This document shows positions 1 to 9,082 of a stretch of 40,164 bases of DNA, piece by piece (position 1 is the stretch's first letter; every line of letters starts with the position of its first letter). Under the pieces are notes generated by a model. The model saw only the letters and a list, made by a program, of their open reading frames with translations, was not told where the DNA came from and searched no databases. Source of the DNA: Lutibacter flavus (GTDB lineage Bacteria; Bacteroidota; Bacteroidia; Flavobacteriales; Flavobacteriaceae); assembly GCA_945903795.1 (NCBI GenBank), contig CAMDPE010000003.1, forward strand, positions 1 to 40,164. Direction: 5' to 3'. The translations under genes and the position numbers were made by a program.

Positions 1-2880
1 TCAGGCACGGCCACATCGGCAAGTGATTATGCAGCAATAGGAACGACAGTTGTTATCCCGGCCAACACCACCAGCATTACGGTACCGGTAACGGTAGTGG
101 ATGACAGTATCGTGGAGACCACAGGAGAAACTGTGATTGTGACCTTAACGGGTACCGACACGGCAGTGACCATCAACACGAACAATAACCTAGCAACCTT
201 AACCATAGCAGATGAAGATGCCTCGGCAGTAAGCATTTCAGCCGCTACTCAGGCGGGTGAACCAGCAACAAATGGCTTGTTCACTTTAAGCTTAACCAAT
301 CCGGTAAGTATAGCTACCACGGTAACATATACAGTATCAGGTACGGCTACATCGGGAGTTGATTACACAGCCTTAACAGGCACAGCAACAATTGCAGCGA
401 ATGGAACGACAGTGACTATTTCAGTGCCAGTGATCAATGATAACATAGTTGAGACCGGCGGAGAAACGGTAGTTGTGACAATAACAGGTGCAGGATCTGT
501 AGTTACTTTAGGAACAGCAGAAGCTACTGTAACCATAGCAGATGAAGATGCCTCGGCAGTAAGTATTTCAGCCACTACTCAGGCGAGTGAACCAGCAACC
601 AATGGACTGTTCACCTTGACCTTGAGCAATCCGGTAAGTGTATCCACCACAGTGACATACACAGTATCAGGCACGGCCACATCGGCTACAGATTACATCG
701 CCTTGACAGGAAGTATCACCATCCCGGCCAACACCACCAGCATTACGGTACCGGTAACGGTAACGGATGACAGTATTGTGGAGACCTCAGGAGAAACTGT
801 GATTGTGACCTTAACGGGTACTGACACGGCAGTGACCATCGACACGAATAATGACGCAGCAACGGTAACGATAGCAGATGATGACGCATCAGTAGTGAGC
901 ATAGCGACAACCAATCAAGCAGGAGAGCCAAACAGTAATGGACAGTTTACTTTAATTTTGACCAATCCGGTATCTGTAGCCACCATGGTAAACTACAGTG
1001 TAACGGGTACTGCCACATCGGCTACAGATTACGCGGCCTTGACAGGCACGGTAGTTATTGCGGCCAATACGACCAGCATCACCATCCCGGTAACGGTAAT
1101 TGATGACAGTATCGTGGAGACCTCAGGAGAAACTGTGATTGTGACCTTAACGGGTACCGACACGGCAGTGACCCTTGGCACATCAGCAGCGACCGTAACG
1201 ATATCTGACAATGATGCATCGCAGGTAAGCATTGCAGCCACGACTCAGGCGAGCGAACCAAACAGCAATGGACAGTTCACAATAACGTTGAGCAATCCGG
1301 TATCTGTAGCCACCACGGTAAGTTATACCGTAGCGGGCACCGCCATAGCAACGGATGATTACGCAGCCTTGACAGGCACAGTAATGATAGCTGCAGGCAA
1401 CACTACAGCTACGATAACAGTAGCAGTAGCGGATGACAATATTGTAGAGACCGGCGGAGAAACCGTTATAGTGACCTTAACGTCAACAGACACCGCTGTA
1501 ACAGTAAGCACATCAAGTTCAGCGACTGTAACGATAGCTGACAATGATGTATCGGCAGTAAGCATTGCAGCCACTACTCAGGCGAGCGAGCCAGACAGCA
1601 ACGGACTGTTCACCTTGACCTTGAGCAATCCGGTAAGTGTATCCACCACAGTGACATACACAGTATCAGGCACGGCCACATCGGCAAGTGATTATGCAGC
1701 AATAGGAACGACAGTTGTTATCCCGGCCAACACCACCAGCATTATGGTACCGGTAACGGTAACGGATGACATTATTGTGGAGACCTCAGGAGAAACTGTG
1801 ATTGTGACCTTAACGGGTACTGACACGGCAGTGACCATCGACACGAATAATGATGCAGCGACCGTAACGATAGCAGACAATGACACATCAGTAGTGAGCA
1901 TAGCGGCAACCAATCAAGCAGCAGAGCCAAACAGTAATGGACAGTTCACTTTAACCTTGACCAATCCGGTATCTGTAGCCACCACGGTAAGTTATACCGT
2001 ATCAGGCACGGCCACATCGGCTACAGATTACGTGGCCTTGACAGGCACGGTAGTTATTGCGGCCAATACGACCAGCATCACCATCCCGGTAACGGTAACG
2101 GATGACAGTATCGTGGAGACCTCAGGAGAAACTGTGATTGTGACTTTAACAAGTACCGACACGGCAGTGACCCATGGCACATCAGCAGCGACCGTAACGA
2201 TATCTGACAATGATGCATCGCAGGTAAGCATTGCAGCCACGACTCAGGCGAGCGAACCAAACAGCAATGGACAGTTCACAATAACGTTGACCAATCCGGT
2301 ATCCGTAGCCACTACAGTGACCTACACCGTATCCGGCACGGCCACATCAACGGATGATTACGTGGCCTTGTCAGGCACAGTAAGCATAGCTGCAGGCGAC
2401 ACCACAGCCACCATATCGGTAACGGTAGAGGATGACAGTATTGTGGAGACCTCAGGAGAGACCGTGATTGTGACCTTAACGAGAACAGACACCGCGGTAA
2501 CCTTAGGCACATCAGCAGCGACCGTAACGATAGCAGACAATGACGCTTCAGTAGTAAGTATTGCAGCAACGACTCAGGCGAGTGAACCAGCAACCAATGG
2601 ACTGTTCACCATCAGTTTGACCAATCCGGTATCGGTAGCCACCACAGTGACCTACACTGTATCAGGCACCGCCACATCGGCAAGTGATTATGCAGCCATA
2701 ACAACGACAGTTGTTATCCCGGCCAACACCACCAGCATCATCATCCCGGTAACGGTAACGGATGACAGTATTGTGGAGACCTCAGGAGAAACTGTGATTG
2801 TGACCTTAACGGGTACCGACACGGCAGTAACCATAGACACGAATAATGACGCAGCAACGATAACCATTGCAGATGATGAT
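1..2880 (+). repeat. Tandem array of nine ~333-bp Calx-beta units with 3-unit higher-order periodicity
   Basis: Units start at 1, 337, 667, 1003, 1333, 1666, 2002, 2332 and 2662, each at the (S/T/A)GTA motif, so lengths are 330-336 bp. The units starting at 667, 1666 and 2662 are of one type (TIDTNND). Those at 1003 and 2002 are a second type (GTSAATVTISDND), and those at 1333 and 2332 a third. The super-period is therefore 999 and then 996 bp. DNA identity is high, including silent sites. Confidence 0.9.
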
Positions 2881-4902
2881 ATTGATAGTTCTGTAATTTC
2901 CATCAATAATGTTTTGATTCCTGAAGGAAATAATGGCAATGCTAACTTTGAGTTTATAGTATCTTTATCCAAAATTTCCAATTTACCTGTAAATATTGAT
3001 TATGCAGTATTTGATGGAACAGCAACTGTTTTAAATGGTGACTACGCAATAGTTTCATCCGGAAATCTAATTTTCTTGCCAGGTGAAACATCCAAAACAA
3101 TTACAGTAATTGTAAATGGTGATCGAGTGTTGGAATTGGATGAAACATTTACTGTTGAACTCAACAATTTGAATGGAAATGGCAATTTAATAACAATGGG
3201 CAATTCTATTGGAATTGGAACGATTCTTAATGATGATCATGCACCAATATTATCGGATGTTTTAATCACAGGAATTGAAGATAATGATGTTATTTTTGGT
3301 ACGGGCGATTTCTTAAATGTATTTACAGATGCAGATGGAGATTCTTTGTATAGTATTGAAATACTTAGTTTGCCTGAAAATGGCACGTTATATCTTTACA
3401 ATGTTGAAATAAATGTTGGAGATGTAATACTGGCTTCAGATTTAGGGAATATGATTTTCACGCCAAGTTTTAACTGGAATGGAGTAACTAGTTTTAATTA
3501 CACAGCTTCAGACGGTATTAATTTAGCTTTAGAAAATCATATGGTTATAATTACCATTGGTGTAATAGATGACTTACCTATTGCAAATGATGATTTCATT
3601 TCTACAACTCAAAACACTGAAATAACTGGTAATGTTTATAACAATGACATACCTAGTGGTGATGGAGTAAACGTTTGGAGTTTATTAGGCTTAAACGGAG
3701 GCAGTATTAATGCGGTTGTTACTATGGATTCAGAAGGTAATTATTCTTATAGTCCAAATCCATATTATTATGGTAATGACAGTTTTGTCTATCGTATTAC
3801 AGATGCCAATGGAGATGTTTCAAATGCTGTTGTTTTTGTATCTGTAAATCCTAACTCAAATTCTTCATTGACATTAATTAAAACAGCCACTATTGAAGGA
3901 AATGGATCTGTTGGAGAAATCATTAAATATACTTTTACACTAACAAATACAGGAAATGTAACCGTAAATAATATAGGTATTAATGATGCTTTAATTTCAG
4001 CAACATCAATAGCGATAATTCCTTCTTTAGCGCCAAATGAACATACATTTGTAACAGTTAATTATAGAATTACCCAGGCCGATATAGATGCAGGTTTAAT
4101 TACAAATACAGCAAATGCTTCTGGAGTTGATGCACTTGGCAAATCTGTAACCGATGTTTCAGATGACGGAAATGCAAATAATGGAAATGACAATCCAACA
4201 ATTACGTCATTGGTTCAGTCCCCTGAAATAGCAATAGTTAAAACAGCCATATTTAATGATGAGAATACAGATGGATTTGCGCAAGCAGGTGAGACAATAT
4301 CTTATAAATTTAAGGTAAGTAACATTGGAAATGTCACTTTAGCAAATATTGAAATTAACGATCCTTTACCTGGAGTTGTTGTTTCAGGAAGCCCAATTAT
4401 ATTAGAAGCAGGAGAATTTGACAATACTACCTTTGCGGCCATTTATACAATTACGCAAGATGATATTAACAAAGGAAGTGTCACCAATCAGGCATCAGTA
4501 TCAGCTATTAGCTCTAGAGGTGCGGTTGTTGAAGATTCATCGGATGATATTGATAATTATGGTGATAATCCAACAGTGTTATCGATAACGGGATGTGTAG
4601 TTGAAGTCTTCAATGCTGTATCGCCAAATGGAGATGGTGATAACGATGTGTTCTATATCCGTGGTCTAGAATGTTATGGTGACAATAGTGTTGAAATTTA
4701 TAACCGTTGGGGAAGTTTGGTATTTGAGCGCGATCATTATAACAATACAGATCGTGCTTTTAAAGGTATTTCTGAAGGAAGGTTAACAGTTAATGCGCCA
4801 AAAGAGTTGCCAGATGGTGTTTATTTCTACATTTTAAAATATAAAGATGTAAATGCCAATGTTCAGCAAAAAGCAGGTTACTTATATATAAACAGAAGAT
4901 AA
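1..4902 (+). CDS. Giant Calx-beta repeat adhesin with T9SS type B sorting domain (5' end outside window)
   Basis: The frame is open from base 1, so the first ATG at 97 is internal and the gene begins upstream. About 1633 residues are visible. Order: nine near-identical Calx-beta units to about residue 960, with the DDSIVETSGETVIVTLT motif in each; a tenth diverged Calx-beta unit (about 964-1078); a cadherin/Ig-like stretch (about 1080-1285) with DADGD and DANGD motifs; two DUF11-like modules (about 1290-1400 and 1405-1525) with TNTGNVTV and SNIGNVTL; and a C-terminal domain (about 1535-1633) with VSPNGDGDNDVF and EIYNRWG, the signature of gliding-motility-associated type B T9SS signals. It is probably exported by the T9SS and displayed on the cell surface for adhesion or SprB-like motility. 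The SprF/PorP-like gene next to it is the expected partner for a type B signal. The ligand cannot be read from sequence. The repeats look clearly more GC-rich than the rest of the gene. Confidence 0.9.
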   Translation, partial: SGTATSASDYAAIGTTVVIPANTTSITVPVTVVDDSIVETTGETVIVTLTGTDTAVTINTNNNLATLTIADEDASAVSISAATQAGEPATNGLFTLSLTNPVSIATTVTYTVSGTATSGVDYTALTGTATIAANGTTVTISVPVINDNIVETGGETVVVTITGAGSVVTLGTAEATVTIADEDASAVSISATTQASEPATNGLFTLTLSNPVSVSTTVTYTVSGTATSATDYIALTGSITIPANTTSITVPVTVTDDSIVETSGETVIVTLTGTDTAVTIDTNNDAATVTIADDDASVVSIATTNQAGEPNSNGQFTLILTNPVSVATMVNYSVTGTATSATDYAALTGTVVIAANTTSITIPVTVIDDSIVETSGETVIVTLTGTDTAVTLGTSAATVTISDNDASQVSIAATTQASEPNSNGQFTITLSNPVSVATTVSYTVAGTAIATDDYAALTGTVMIAAGNTTATITVAVADDNIVETGGETVIVTLTSTDTAVTVSTSSSATVTIADNDVSAVSIAATTQASEPDSNGLFTLTLSNPVSVSTTVTYTVSGTATSASDYAAIGTTVVIPANTTSIMVPVTVTDDIIVETSGETVIVTLTGTDTAVTIDTNNDAATVTIADNDTSVVSIAATNQAAEPNSNGQFTLTLTNPVSVATTVSYTVSGTATSATDYVALTGTVVIAANTTSITIPVTVTDDSIVETSGETVIVTLTSTDTAVTHGTSAATVTISDNDASQVSIAATTQASEPNSNGQFTITLTNPVSVATTVTYTVSGTATSTDDYVALSGTVSIAAGDTTATISVTVEDDSIVETSGETVIVTLTRTDTAVTLGTSAATVTIADNDASVVSIAATTQASEPATNGLFTISLTNPVSVATTVTYTVSGTATSASDYAAITTTVVIPANTTSIIIPVTVTDDSIVETSGETVIVTLTGTDTAVTIDTNNDAATITIADDDIDSSVISINNVLIPEGNNGNANFEFIVSLSKISNLPVNIDYAVFDGTATVLNGDYAIVSSGNLIFLPGETSKTITVIVNGDRVLELDETFTVELNNLNGNGNLITMGNSIGIGTILNDDHAPILSDVLITGIEDNDVIFGTGDFLNVFTDADGDSLYSIEILSLPENGTLYLYNVEINVGDVILASDLGNMIFTPSFNWNGVTSFNYTASDGINLALENHMVIITIGVIDDLPIANDDFISTTQNTEITGNVYNNDIPSGDGVNVWSLLGLNGGSINAVVTMDSEGNYSYSPNPYYYGNDSFVYRITDANGDVSNAVVFVSVNPNSNSSLTLIKTATIEGNGSVGEIIKYTFTLTNTGNVTVNNIGINDALISATSIAIIPSLAPNEHTFVTVNYRITQADIDAGLITNTANASGVDALGKSVTDVSDDGNANNGNDNPTITSLVQSPEIAIVKTAIFNDENTDGFAQAGETISYKFKVSNIGNVTLANIEINDPLPGVVVSGSPIILEAGEFDNTTFAAIYTITQDDINKGSVTNQASVSAISSRGAVVEDSSDDIDNYGDNPTVLSITGCVVEVFNAVSPNGDGDNDVFYIRGLECYGDNSVEIYNRWGSLVFERDHYNNTDRAFKGISEGRLTVNAPKELPDGVYFYILKYKDVNANVQQKAGYLYINRR

Positions 4903-4910
4903 ATCAATTT

Positions 4911-4944
4911 AATTCCTAAGGGAAATAAAAAACCCTTAGGAATT
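4911..4944 (+). terminator. 12-bp stem hairpin between adhesin and sprF-like gene
   Basis: AATTCCTAAGGG (4911-4922) pairs perfectly with CCCTTAGGAATT (4933-4944) across a 10-base A-rich loop. It lies 8 bases after the adhesin stop and 16 before the next ATG. The following tract (TTAAAAATTT) is not a clean U-run. It may be a partial terminator or attenuator, or a stabilising 3' end, rather than a full stop. Confidence 0.6.
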
Positions 4945-4960
4945 TTAAAAATTTGAATAA

Positions 4961-5887
4961 ATGAAAAAAATAGTAGCAATATTGGGTTTAATGTTTTTAA
5001 CAGGTTTTAGTTATGCCCAACAAGATCCTCAGTTTACACAGTATATGTACAATACAATTACTATAAATCCGGCCTATGCAGGAAATTATCAAGGTATGCG
5101 AATTTTTCTTTTAAACCGCTCTCAATGGGTTGGCCTGGAAGGAGCTCCTGTAACAACCAATCTTTCAATTAGCTCACCAATTAACGACAATCTTGGTGTT
5201 GGGGTAACTATTATGAATGATAAAATTGGGCCATCAGACGAAAATAATATTGCTGTAGATTTCTCTTATACAATTGCAACTTCGGAAAAATATAAATTAT
5301 CCTTCGGATTAAAAGCAAGTGCAAATTTATTGAATATCGATTTTAATAAATTGAGTCAATACAATAATGGGGACTTCAGTTTTGAAACCAACATAGAGAA
5401 TAAATTGTCTCCAAATATAGGTGCTGGAATTTATTTATATTCAGACAAAACATATGTAGGAATATCTGCCCCCAATCTTTTAGAAACAAGACATTTCGAT
5501 AGATATGCAAATACAGGAGCAACCAGTTATGTTGCGCAGGAACGAATTCATTTTTTCTTAATTATGGGGCAAGTTTTTGATTTAAGTCCTTATTTAAAAT
5601 TTAAGCCAGCATTGCTTTCGAAATTTGTGCAAGGCGCTCCATTGCAGATAGATATGTCTGCAAATTTTTTAATAAATGAAAAGTTTACTTTAGGTGCTTC
5701 TTATAAATCCAGTAAAACATTTGGTGCCCTTGTAGGATTTCAAGCCAGCGATTCTTGGTTTATAGGATATGGATATGATTTAGAAACTACAAGATTGGCA
5801 CGCTACAATTCAGGTTCGCATGAAATATTTTTACAATATGACTTATTTAATAAATTTGGAAAAACGATTTCACCAAGATTTTTCTAA
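4961..5887 (+). CDS. SprF/PorP-family type IX secretion outer-membrane protein
   Basis: This 308-residue protein starts with a signal peptide (MKKIVAILGLMFLTGFSYA, then QQDPQFTQYMYN), the near-invariant N-terminus of the PorP/SprF family, followed by NPAYAGNYQG and LNRSQWVGLEGAP. The rest alternates in beta-strand style and ends in a terminal phenylalanine (SPRFF), which suggests an outer-membrane beta-barrel. SprF-like proteins are needed for secretion or surface retention of partner proteins with type B T9SS C-terminal domains. The position directly after such a protein argues that this one serves the adhesin upstream. It is unlikely to be core PorP, because the PorP/K/L/M/N cluster is absent. 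Specificity is inferred from context. The start at 4961 is the only one that keeps the signal peptide. Confidence 0.88.
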   Translation: MKKIVAILGLMFLTGFSYAQQDPQFTQYMYNTITINPAYAGNYQGMRIFLLNRSQWVGLEGAPVTTNLSISSPINDNLGVGVTIMNDKIGPSDENNIAVDFSYTIATSEKYKLSFGLKASANLLNIDFNKLSQYNNGDFSFETNIENKLSPNIGAGIYLYSDKTYVGISAPNLLETRHFDRYANTGATSYVAQERIHFFLIMGQVFDLSPYLKFKPALLSKFVQGAPLQIDMSANFLINEKFTLGASYKSSKTFGALVGFQASDSWFIGYGYDLETTRLARYNSGSHEIFLQYDLFNKFGKTISPRFF

Positions 5888-5946
5888 ACAGTTGGTTAAT
5901 ATTTTTTTAAAAATGATAGATTCACGATTTTTTTATATTAAGTAAT

Positions 5947-7890
5947 ATGAAATATTTATACACAGTAATTTTTGTCGGTATAACATTTTTTGGCTTTGCT
6001 CAAGAAAAAAACAAAGAGACCAATACTTTTTTTGAGAAAATGGAATATGCAGAAGCGGCCAAGCAATATGAGTTGGATTTTTTAAAGGGCAATAATTCGA
6101 AAGAATTGTTACAAAAGCTTGGAGATGCCTATTATTTGAATACAAATATGGCAGATGCCAACAAATGGTATGGGAAATTAATTGAAAAGTATTTTAATGA
6201 GGTTGATTCAGAATATATTTTTAAATATGCGCAGTCTTTTAAAGGTCTAGGAAAATTAAGCGCTGGAAATAAATGGATGAAGCTATTTGCTGATAAAAAC
6301 AAAACTTCTATAGCGAATGAAAGTGGCGAAAAAGAGTTGGCTTTACAACAAGATTTGGAGCAGGATCCTCATTTTAGGTTGAAAAATGTTTCAATAAATA
6401 CTTTATTTTCAGATTTTGGTCCAATGTACTTTGGCAATAAAATAATATATGCATCTGAAATAAATTCATCATACAACCAACCAATTAAAAACAACTTAAA
6501 ACAACAGCCATATCTTAATCTCTATATTGGAAGTATTAATAAAGAAGGCAATGATATAGAAATGATTAATAATTTTTCAAAAGTAATAAATTCTAAATAC
6601 CACGAAGCTACTTTGTCCTTTTCGGCAGACCTTAAAAAAGTGTATTACACACGAAATAATTATAATGGAAAAGGTAAAACAGACAATGGTAGTGTCAACC
6701 GATTAAAACTTTATAGTGCCACGGAAATTATTGGTAATGACGGTAAAGCCGAATGGGGAAATATAAAGGAATTGCCGTTCAACAGTAAAGACTATTCAGT
6801 TGGGCATCCTGCAGTTAGTAATGATGGCGTTAAATTATATTTTGTGTCAGATATGCCAGGTTCAATTGGAGAAACTGATATTTTTGTTGTCGATATTTTA
6901 GGTGAGGACCAATATTCTAAACCAAAAAATTTGGGTTCAAAAATAAATACCGCTGCAAGAGAAATGTTTCCTTTTATAACTGAAAATTCCTTGTATTTTG
7001 CTTCAGATGGGCATCAAGGACTTGGAGGGTTGGATATTTTTGAAAGTAAGTTAACTGCAGACTCATTTGAAACCCCAATAAATTTGGGTGCGCCGCTCAA
7101 TTCTGCTTCAGATGATTTTGGTTTTATTATTAATGAACAAGAAAAAAACGGATTTGTTTGCTCTAACAGAAATTCTGGAAAAGGGGGTGATGATATTTAT
7201 TTTTTCGAGAGAACCCTCTCAAAACCTTGCGAGCAAAAAATTAAAGGATACATATCAAACAATGTAACAGGTGAACGCATTTCAGACGCCAAAATTGTTT
7301 TATATTCAAATAGTGGGGAAATATTATCCGAAACTCAGACCAAAATTAATGGAGAATATGCTTTTGAAAATGCGCTTAATTGTGATGTCGTCTATAAAAT
7401 TTCAGTTCAAAAATTAGGTTATAAAAGTGCAGAAAAGTTGGCTTTAACTTCAAATAGAAAGGGAGAAACCTTTGTGCCAATAGGATTGGATTTTATCAAT
7501 GAACTTATTGTTGAAGAAAATGGCCTGCTTAAAATTAAGATTGGAATTATTTATTTTGATATTGATAAATTTAATATTAGAGAAGATGCCGCCCGAGAAT
7601 TTAATAAAGTTGTTTTGCTGATGAATCAATATCCTAAAATGATTATCAATATAGAATCTCATACAGATTCCAGAGGGGTAGACAATTATAATTTGACCTT
7701 ATCAAATGAAAGGGCGCAAGCAACAAAAAATTACATTATTGAACATGGCATTAATAGTGAAAGAATACTTAATGCGGTTGGATACGGTGAAACTCAATTA
7801 ATGAATGAATGTAAAAATGGCGTTACTTGTGCAGATGCGCTTCATCAATTAAATAGAAGGTCTGAATTTATTATTTTAAAAATTTATTAA
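5947..7890 (+). CDS. OmpA-family protein with TPR, PD40 and carboxypeptidase-regulatory-like segments
   Basis: This 647-residue protein has a signal peptide (MKYLYTVIFVGITFFGFA). Next come TPR-like helices (about 25-125), PD40/WD40-like beta-propeller blades (about 150-420, e.g. HPAVSNDGVKLYFVSD and SLYFASDGHQGLGGLDIFE) and a carboxypeptidase-regulatory-like beta domain (about 430-510). The C-terminal OmpA domain (about 530-647) contains SHTDSRG, LSNERAQATKNYI and LNRRSEF, the peptidoglycan-binding signature. It should sit in the periplasm or outer membrane and tie the upstream pair to peptidoglycan. The layout matches the PorE-like OmpA proteins found beside SprF-like genes in this class. 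It begins 59 bases after the SprF-like stop with no clear terminator between, so co-transcription is likely. The exact role in secretion or motility is inferred. Confidence 0.85.
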   Translation: MKYLYTVIFVGITFFGFAQEKNKETNTFFEKMEYAEAAKQYELDFLKGNNSKELLQKLGDAYYLNTNMADANKWYGKLIEKYFNEVDSEYIFKYAQSFKGLGKLSAGNKWMKLFADKNKTSIANESGEKELALQQDLEQDPHFRLKNVSINTLFSDFGPMYFGNKIIYASEINSSYNQPIKNNLKQQPYLNLYIGSINKEGNDIEMINNFSKVINSKYHEATLSFSADLKKVYYTRNNYNGKGKTDNGSVNRLKLYSATEIIGNDGKAEWGNIKELPFNSKDYSVGHPAVSNDGVKLYFVSDMPGSIGETDIFVVDILGEDQYSKPKNLGSKINTAAREMFPFITENSLYFASDGHQGLGGLDIFESKLTADSFETPINLGAPLNSASDDFGFIINEQEKNGFVCSNRNSGKGGDDIYFFERTLSKPCEQKIKGYISNNVTGERISDAKIVLYSNSGEILSETQTKINGEYAFENALNCDVVYKISVQKLGYKSAEKLALTSNRKGETFVPIGLDFINELIVEENGLLKIKIGIIYFDIDKFNIREDAAREFNKVVLLMNQYPKMIINIESHTDSRGVDNYNLTLSNERAQATKNYIIEHGINSERILNAVGYGETQLMNECKNGVTCADALHQLNRRSEFIILKIY

Positions 7891-7944
7891 ATTTAAGATA
7901 AACTGACTTCTAAGCTGTGACTTAAATTGTTTAATTTACATAAC

Positions 7945-8142
7945 GATCTATGTTTTTTTAAAAACTGTTTGTTTGATGGCGGCGTTTTTAACGTTCGTGA
8001 TTTTATAAGAAATGGCGCGAGCGATGAGGAGTTAAAGCAACTGTTTATCAATACCATTCATCACAAACCCGAAAATGGTTTTATTGCCGAGGATTCCAGA
8101 GGAAACGCCGTTTCGGAAAGTATGTCTACTATTGGCGGTTAA
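7945..8142 (+). pseudogene. moaA: Relict 3' end of moaA (GTP 3',8-cyclase)
   Basis: The frame reads KNCLFDGGVFNVRDFIRNGASDEEL, then KPENGF, and ends MSTIGG just before the stop. This matches the C-terminal ~60 residues of MoaA: the CLF cysteine is the last ligand of the C-terminal [4Fe-4S] cluster, GASDEEL is typical, and the terminal GG is functionally required in MoaA. The remaining ~270 residues, including the radical-SAM CxxxCxxC motif, are missing. Upstream are in-frame stops, then the OmpA gene. The track's TTG start at 7927 is not credible. The sequence from about 7919 (a TGT-rich stretch) may be further decayed moaA. It sits beside a Moco cluster that lacks any other moaA, so it is best read as a deletion remnant. 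Confidence 0.7.
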
Positions 8143-8370
8143 ATCAATTATCACTTGATTATTTGCTTTTAAATACAGCTCATTCTGAATTTATTTTGAA
8201 ATTTGTTCAGATAATAAATCATTGGCTGAATCTAAAAAAGCATTTAATATTGTTTAATCAAAAAACGAATAACTTTAAACATAGGATTACTTTCTGTTTA
8301 CTTTTTACCTTCATTTTTGTTGAGTTCAAAATTTATTTTTTAAGATAAAATATATTTTGTTTAATATATT
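8143..8370. other. AT-rich intergenic stretch, nothing recognised
   Basis: This is very AT-rich sequence between the moaA relict and the TetR promoter. The 61-residue ORF here (8163-8348) has no recognisable motif and no start context. It could be decayed coding DNA or plain spacer. Confidence 0.5.
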
Positions 8371-8400
8371 TTGTTTAACATTAAACATTCTGTATCTTTG
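8371..8400 (+). promoter_or_regulatory. Bacteroidota-type promoter for the TetR operon
   Basis: TTG at 8371-8373 is separated by 19 bases from TATCTTTG at 8393-8400, which matches the phylum consensus (TTG at -33, TAnnTTTG at -7). Transcription would begin near 8405, only about 10 bases before the ATG at 8416. This also shows that the track start at 8371 is wrong. Confidence 0.65.
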
Positions 8401-8415
8401 TGCTCAAATATTTAT

Positions 8416-9078
8416 ATGATGAAAGCAAAAAAGAAACTCACTGCCAATATGTTATTTTCGAACTATATGAATTATGTTTTGGAAAATAATTCGAATCCGC
8501 CATCGGTCTATTCTTTCGCGAAGGCAAATGATTTTGAAGAAGCCGATTTTTATAAATTTTATGGCTCTTTTGAAGCTTTGGAAAAGGCCGTTTTCGCTAC
8601 ATTTTTTGATAATTCTATAGAAATGTTGGCCAAAAGCGAAGAATTTCAATCGTTTGATGCCCGCAATAAATTACTGAGTTTTTATTTCACTTTTTTCGAA
8701 AACCTGACTGCCAACAGAAGTTACGTGGTTTATGCGCTAAAAATGCATAAAAATAACATGAAAGCTTCGGGAAAATTGTCGGAATTAAAACACCGTTTTA
8801 CGCAATTCATCAGCGAGCTGGAAATAGAAATGATTGATGTTAAACAAGATAAATTAAAGAAATTTCAGGATAAAACGCTTGAGGAAAGCGCTTGGATTCA
8901 ATTGTTGGTTACCATAAAATTTTGGTTGGATGACACCTCTGCTTCCTTCGAAAAAACAGATATTTTTATTGAAAAATCCTTAAACGCAAGTTTCGATTTG
9001 TTAAATGTTCAACCGCTAAAAAGCATCATCGATTTGGGTAAATTTTTATTCAAAGAAAAAATGAATCCCAAACTTTAA
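8416..9078 (+). CDS. TetR-family transcriptional regulator
   Basis: The protein is about 220 residues from ATG 8416 (a second ATG at 8419 is equally possible). The N-terminal ~50 residues (ANMLFSNYMNYVLENN, PPSVYSFAKANDFEEADFYKFYGSFEALEKAVF) form a TetR-type helix-turn-helix in which FYKFYGSFEALEKAVF matches the recognition helix and following helix. The remainder is an all-helical ligand/dimer domain of the kind in Bacteroidota TetR_C families. It leads an operon: the ABC1 kinase starts 4 bases after its stop, and DUF2805 and flavin reductase follow closely. It probably controls its own operon; the inducer is unknown. The start was moved from the track position 8371 because that lies inside the promoter. 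Confidence 0.75.
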   Translation: MMKAKKKLTANMLFSNYMNYVLENNSNPPSVYSFAKANDFEEADFYKFYGSFEALEKAVFATFFDNSIEMLAKSEEFQSFDARNKLLSFYFTFFENLTANRSYVVYALKMHKNNMKASGKLSELKHRFTQFISELEIEMIDVKQDKLKKFQDKTLEESAWIQLLVTIKFWLDDTSASFEKTDIFIEKSLNASFDLLNVQPLKSIIDLGKFLFKEKMNPKL

Positions 9079-9082
9079 GCTT

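Noticed and set aside
1-2880. The regular repeats as a CRISPR array or transposon
   Set aside because: They are in-frame protein-coding units of ~333 bp without spacers and continue into a clear T9SS protein.
27-2981. Minus-strand and other-frame ORFs across the adhesin repeats
   Set aside because: They are shadows of the repeat: the same peptide recurs in each unit, with no start context or known fold.
7927-8142. 71-residue ORF as a small functional gene
   Set aside because: It matches only the tail of MoaA, its TTG start is unsupported, and the catalytic part is missing.
8163-8348. 61-residue ORF
   Set aside because: Low-complexity AT-rich peptide with no motif, ahead of a well-placed promoter for another gene.
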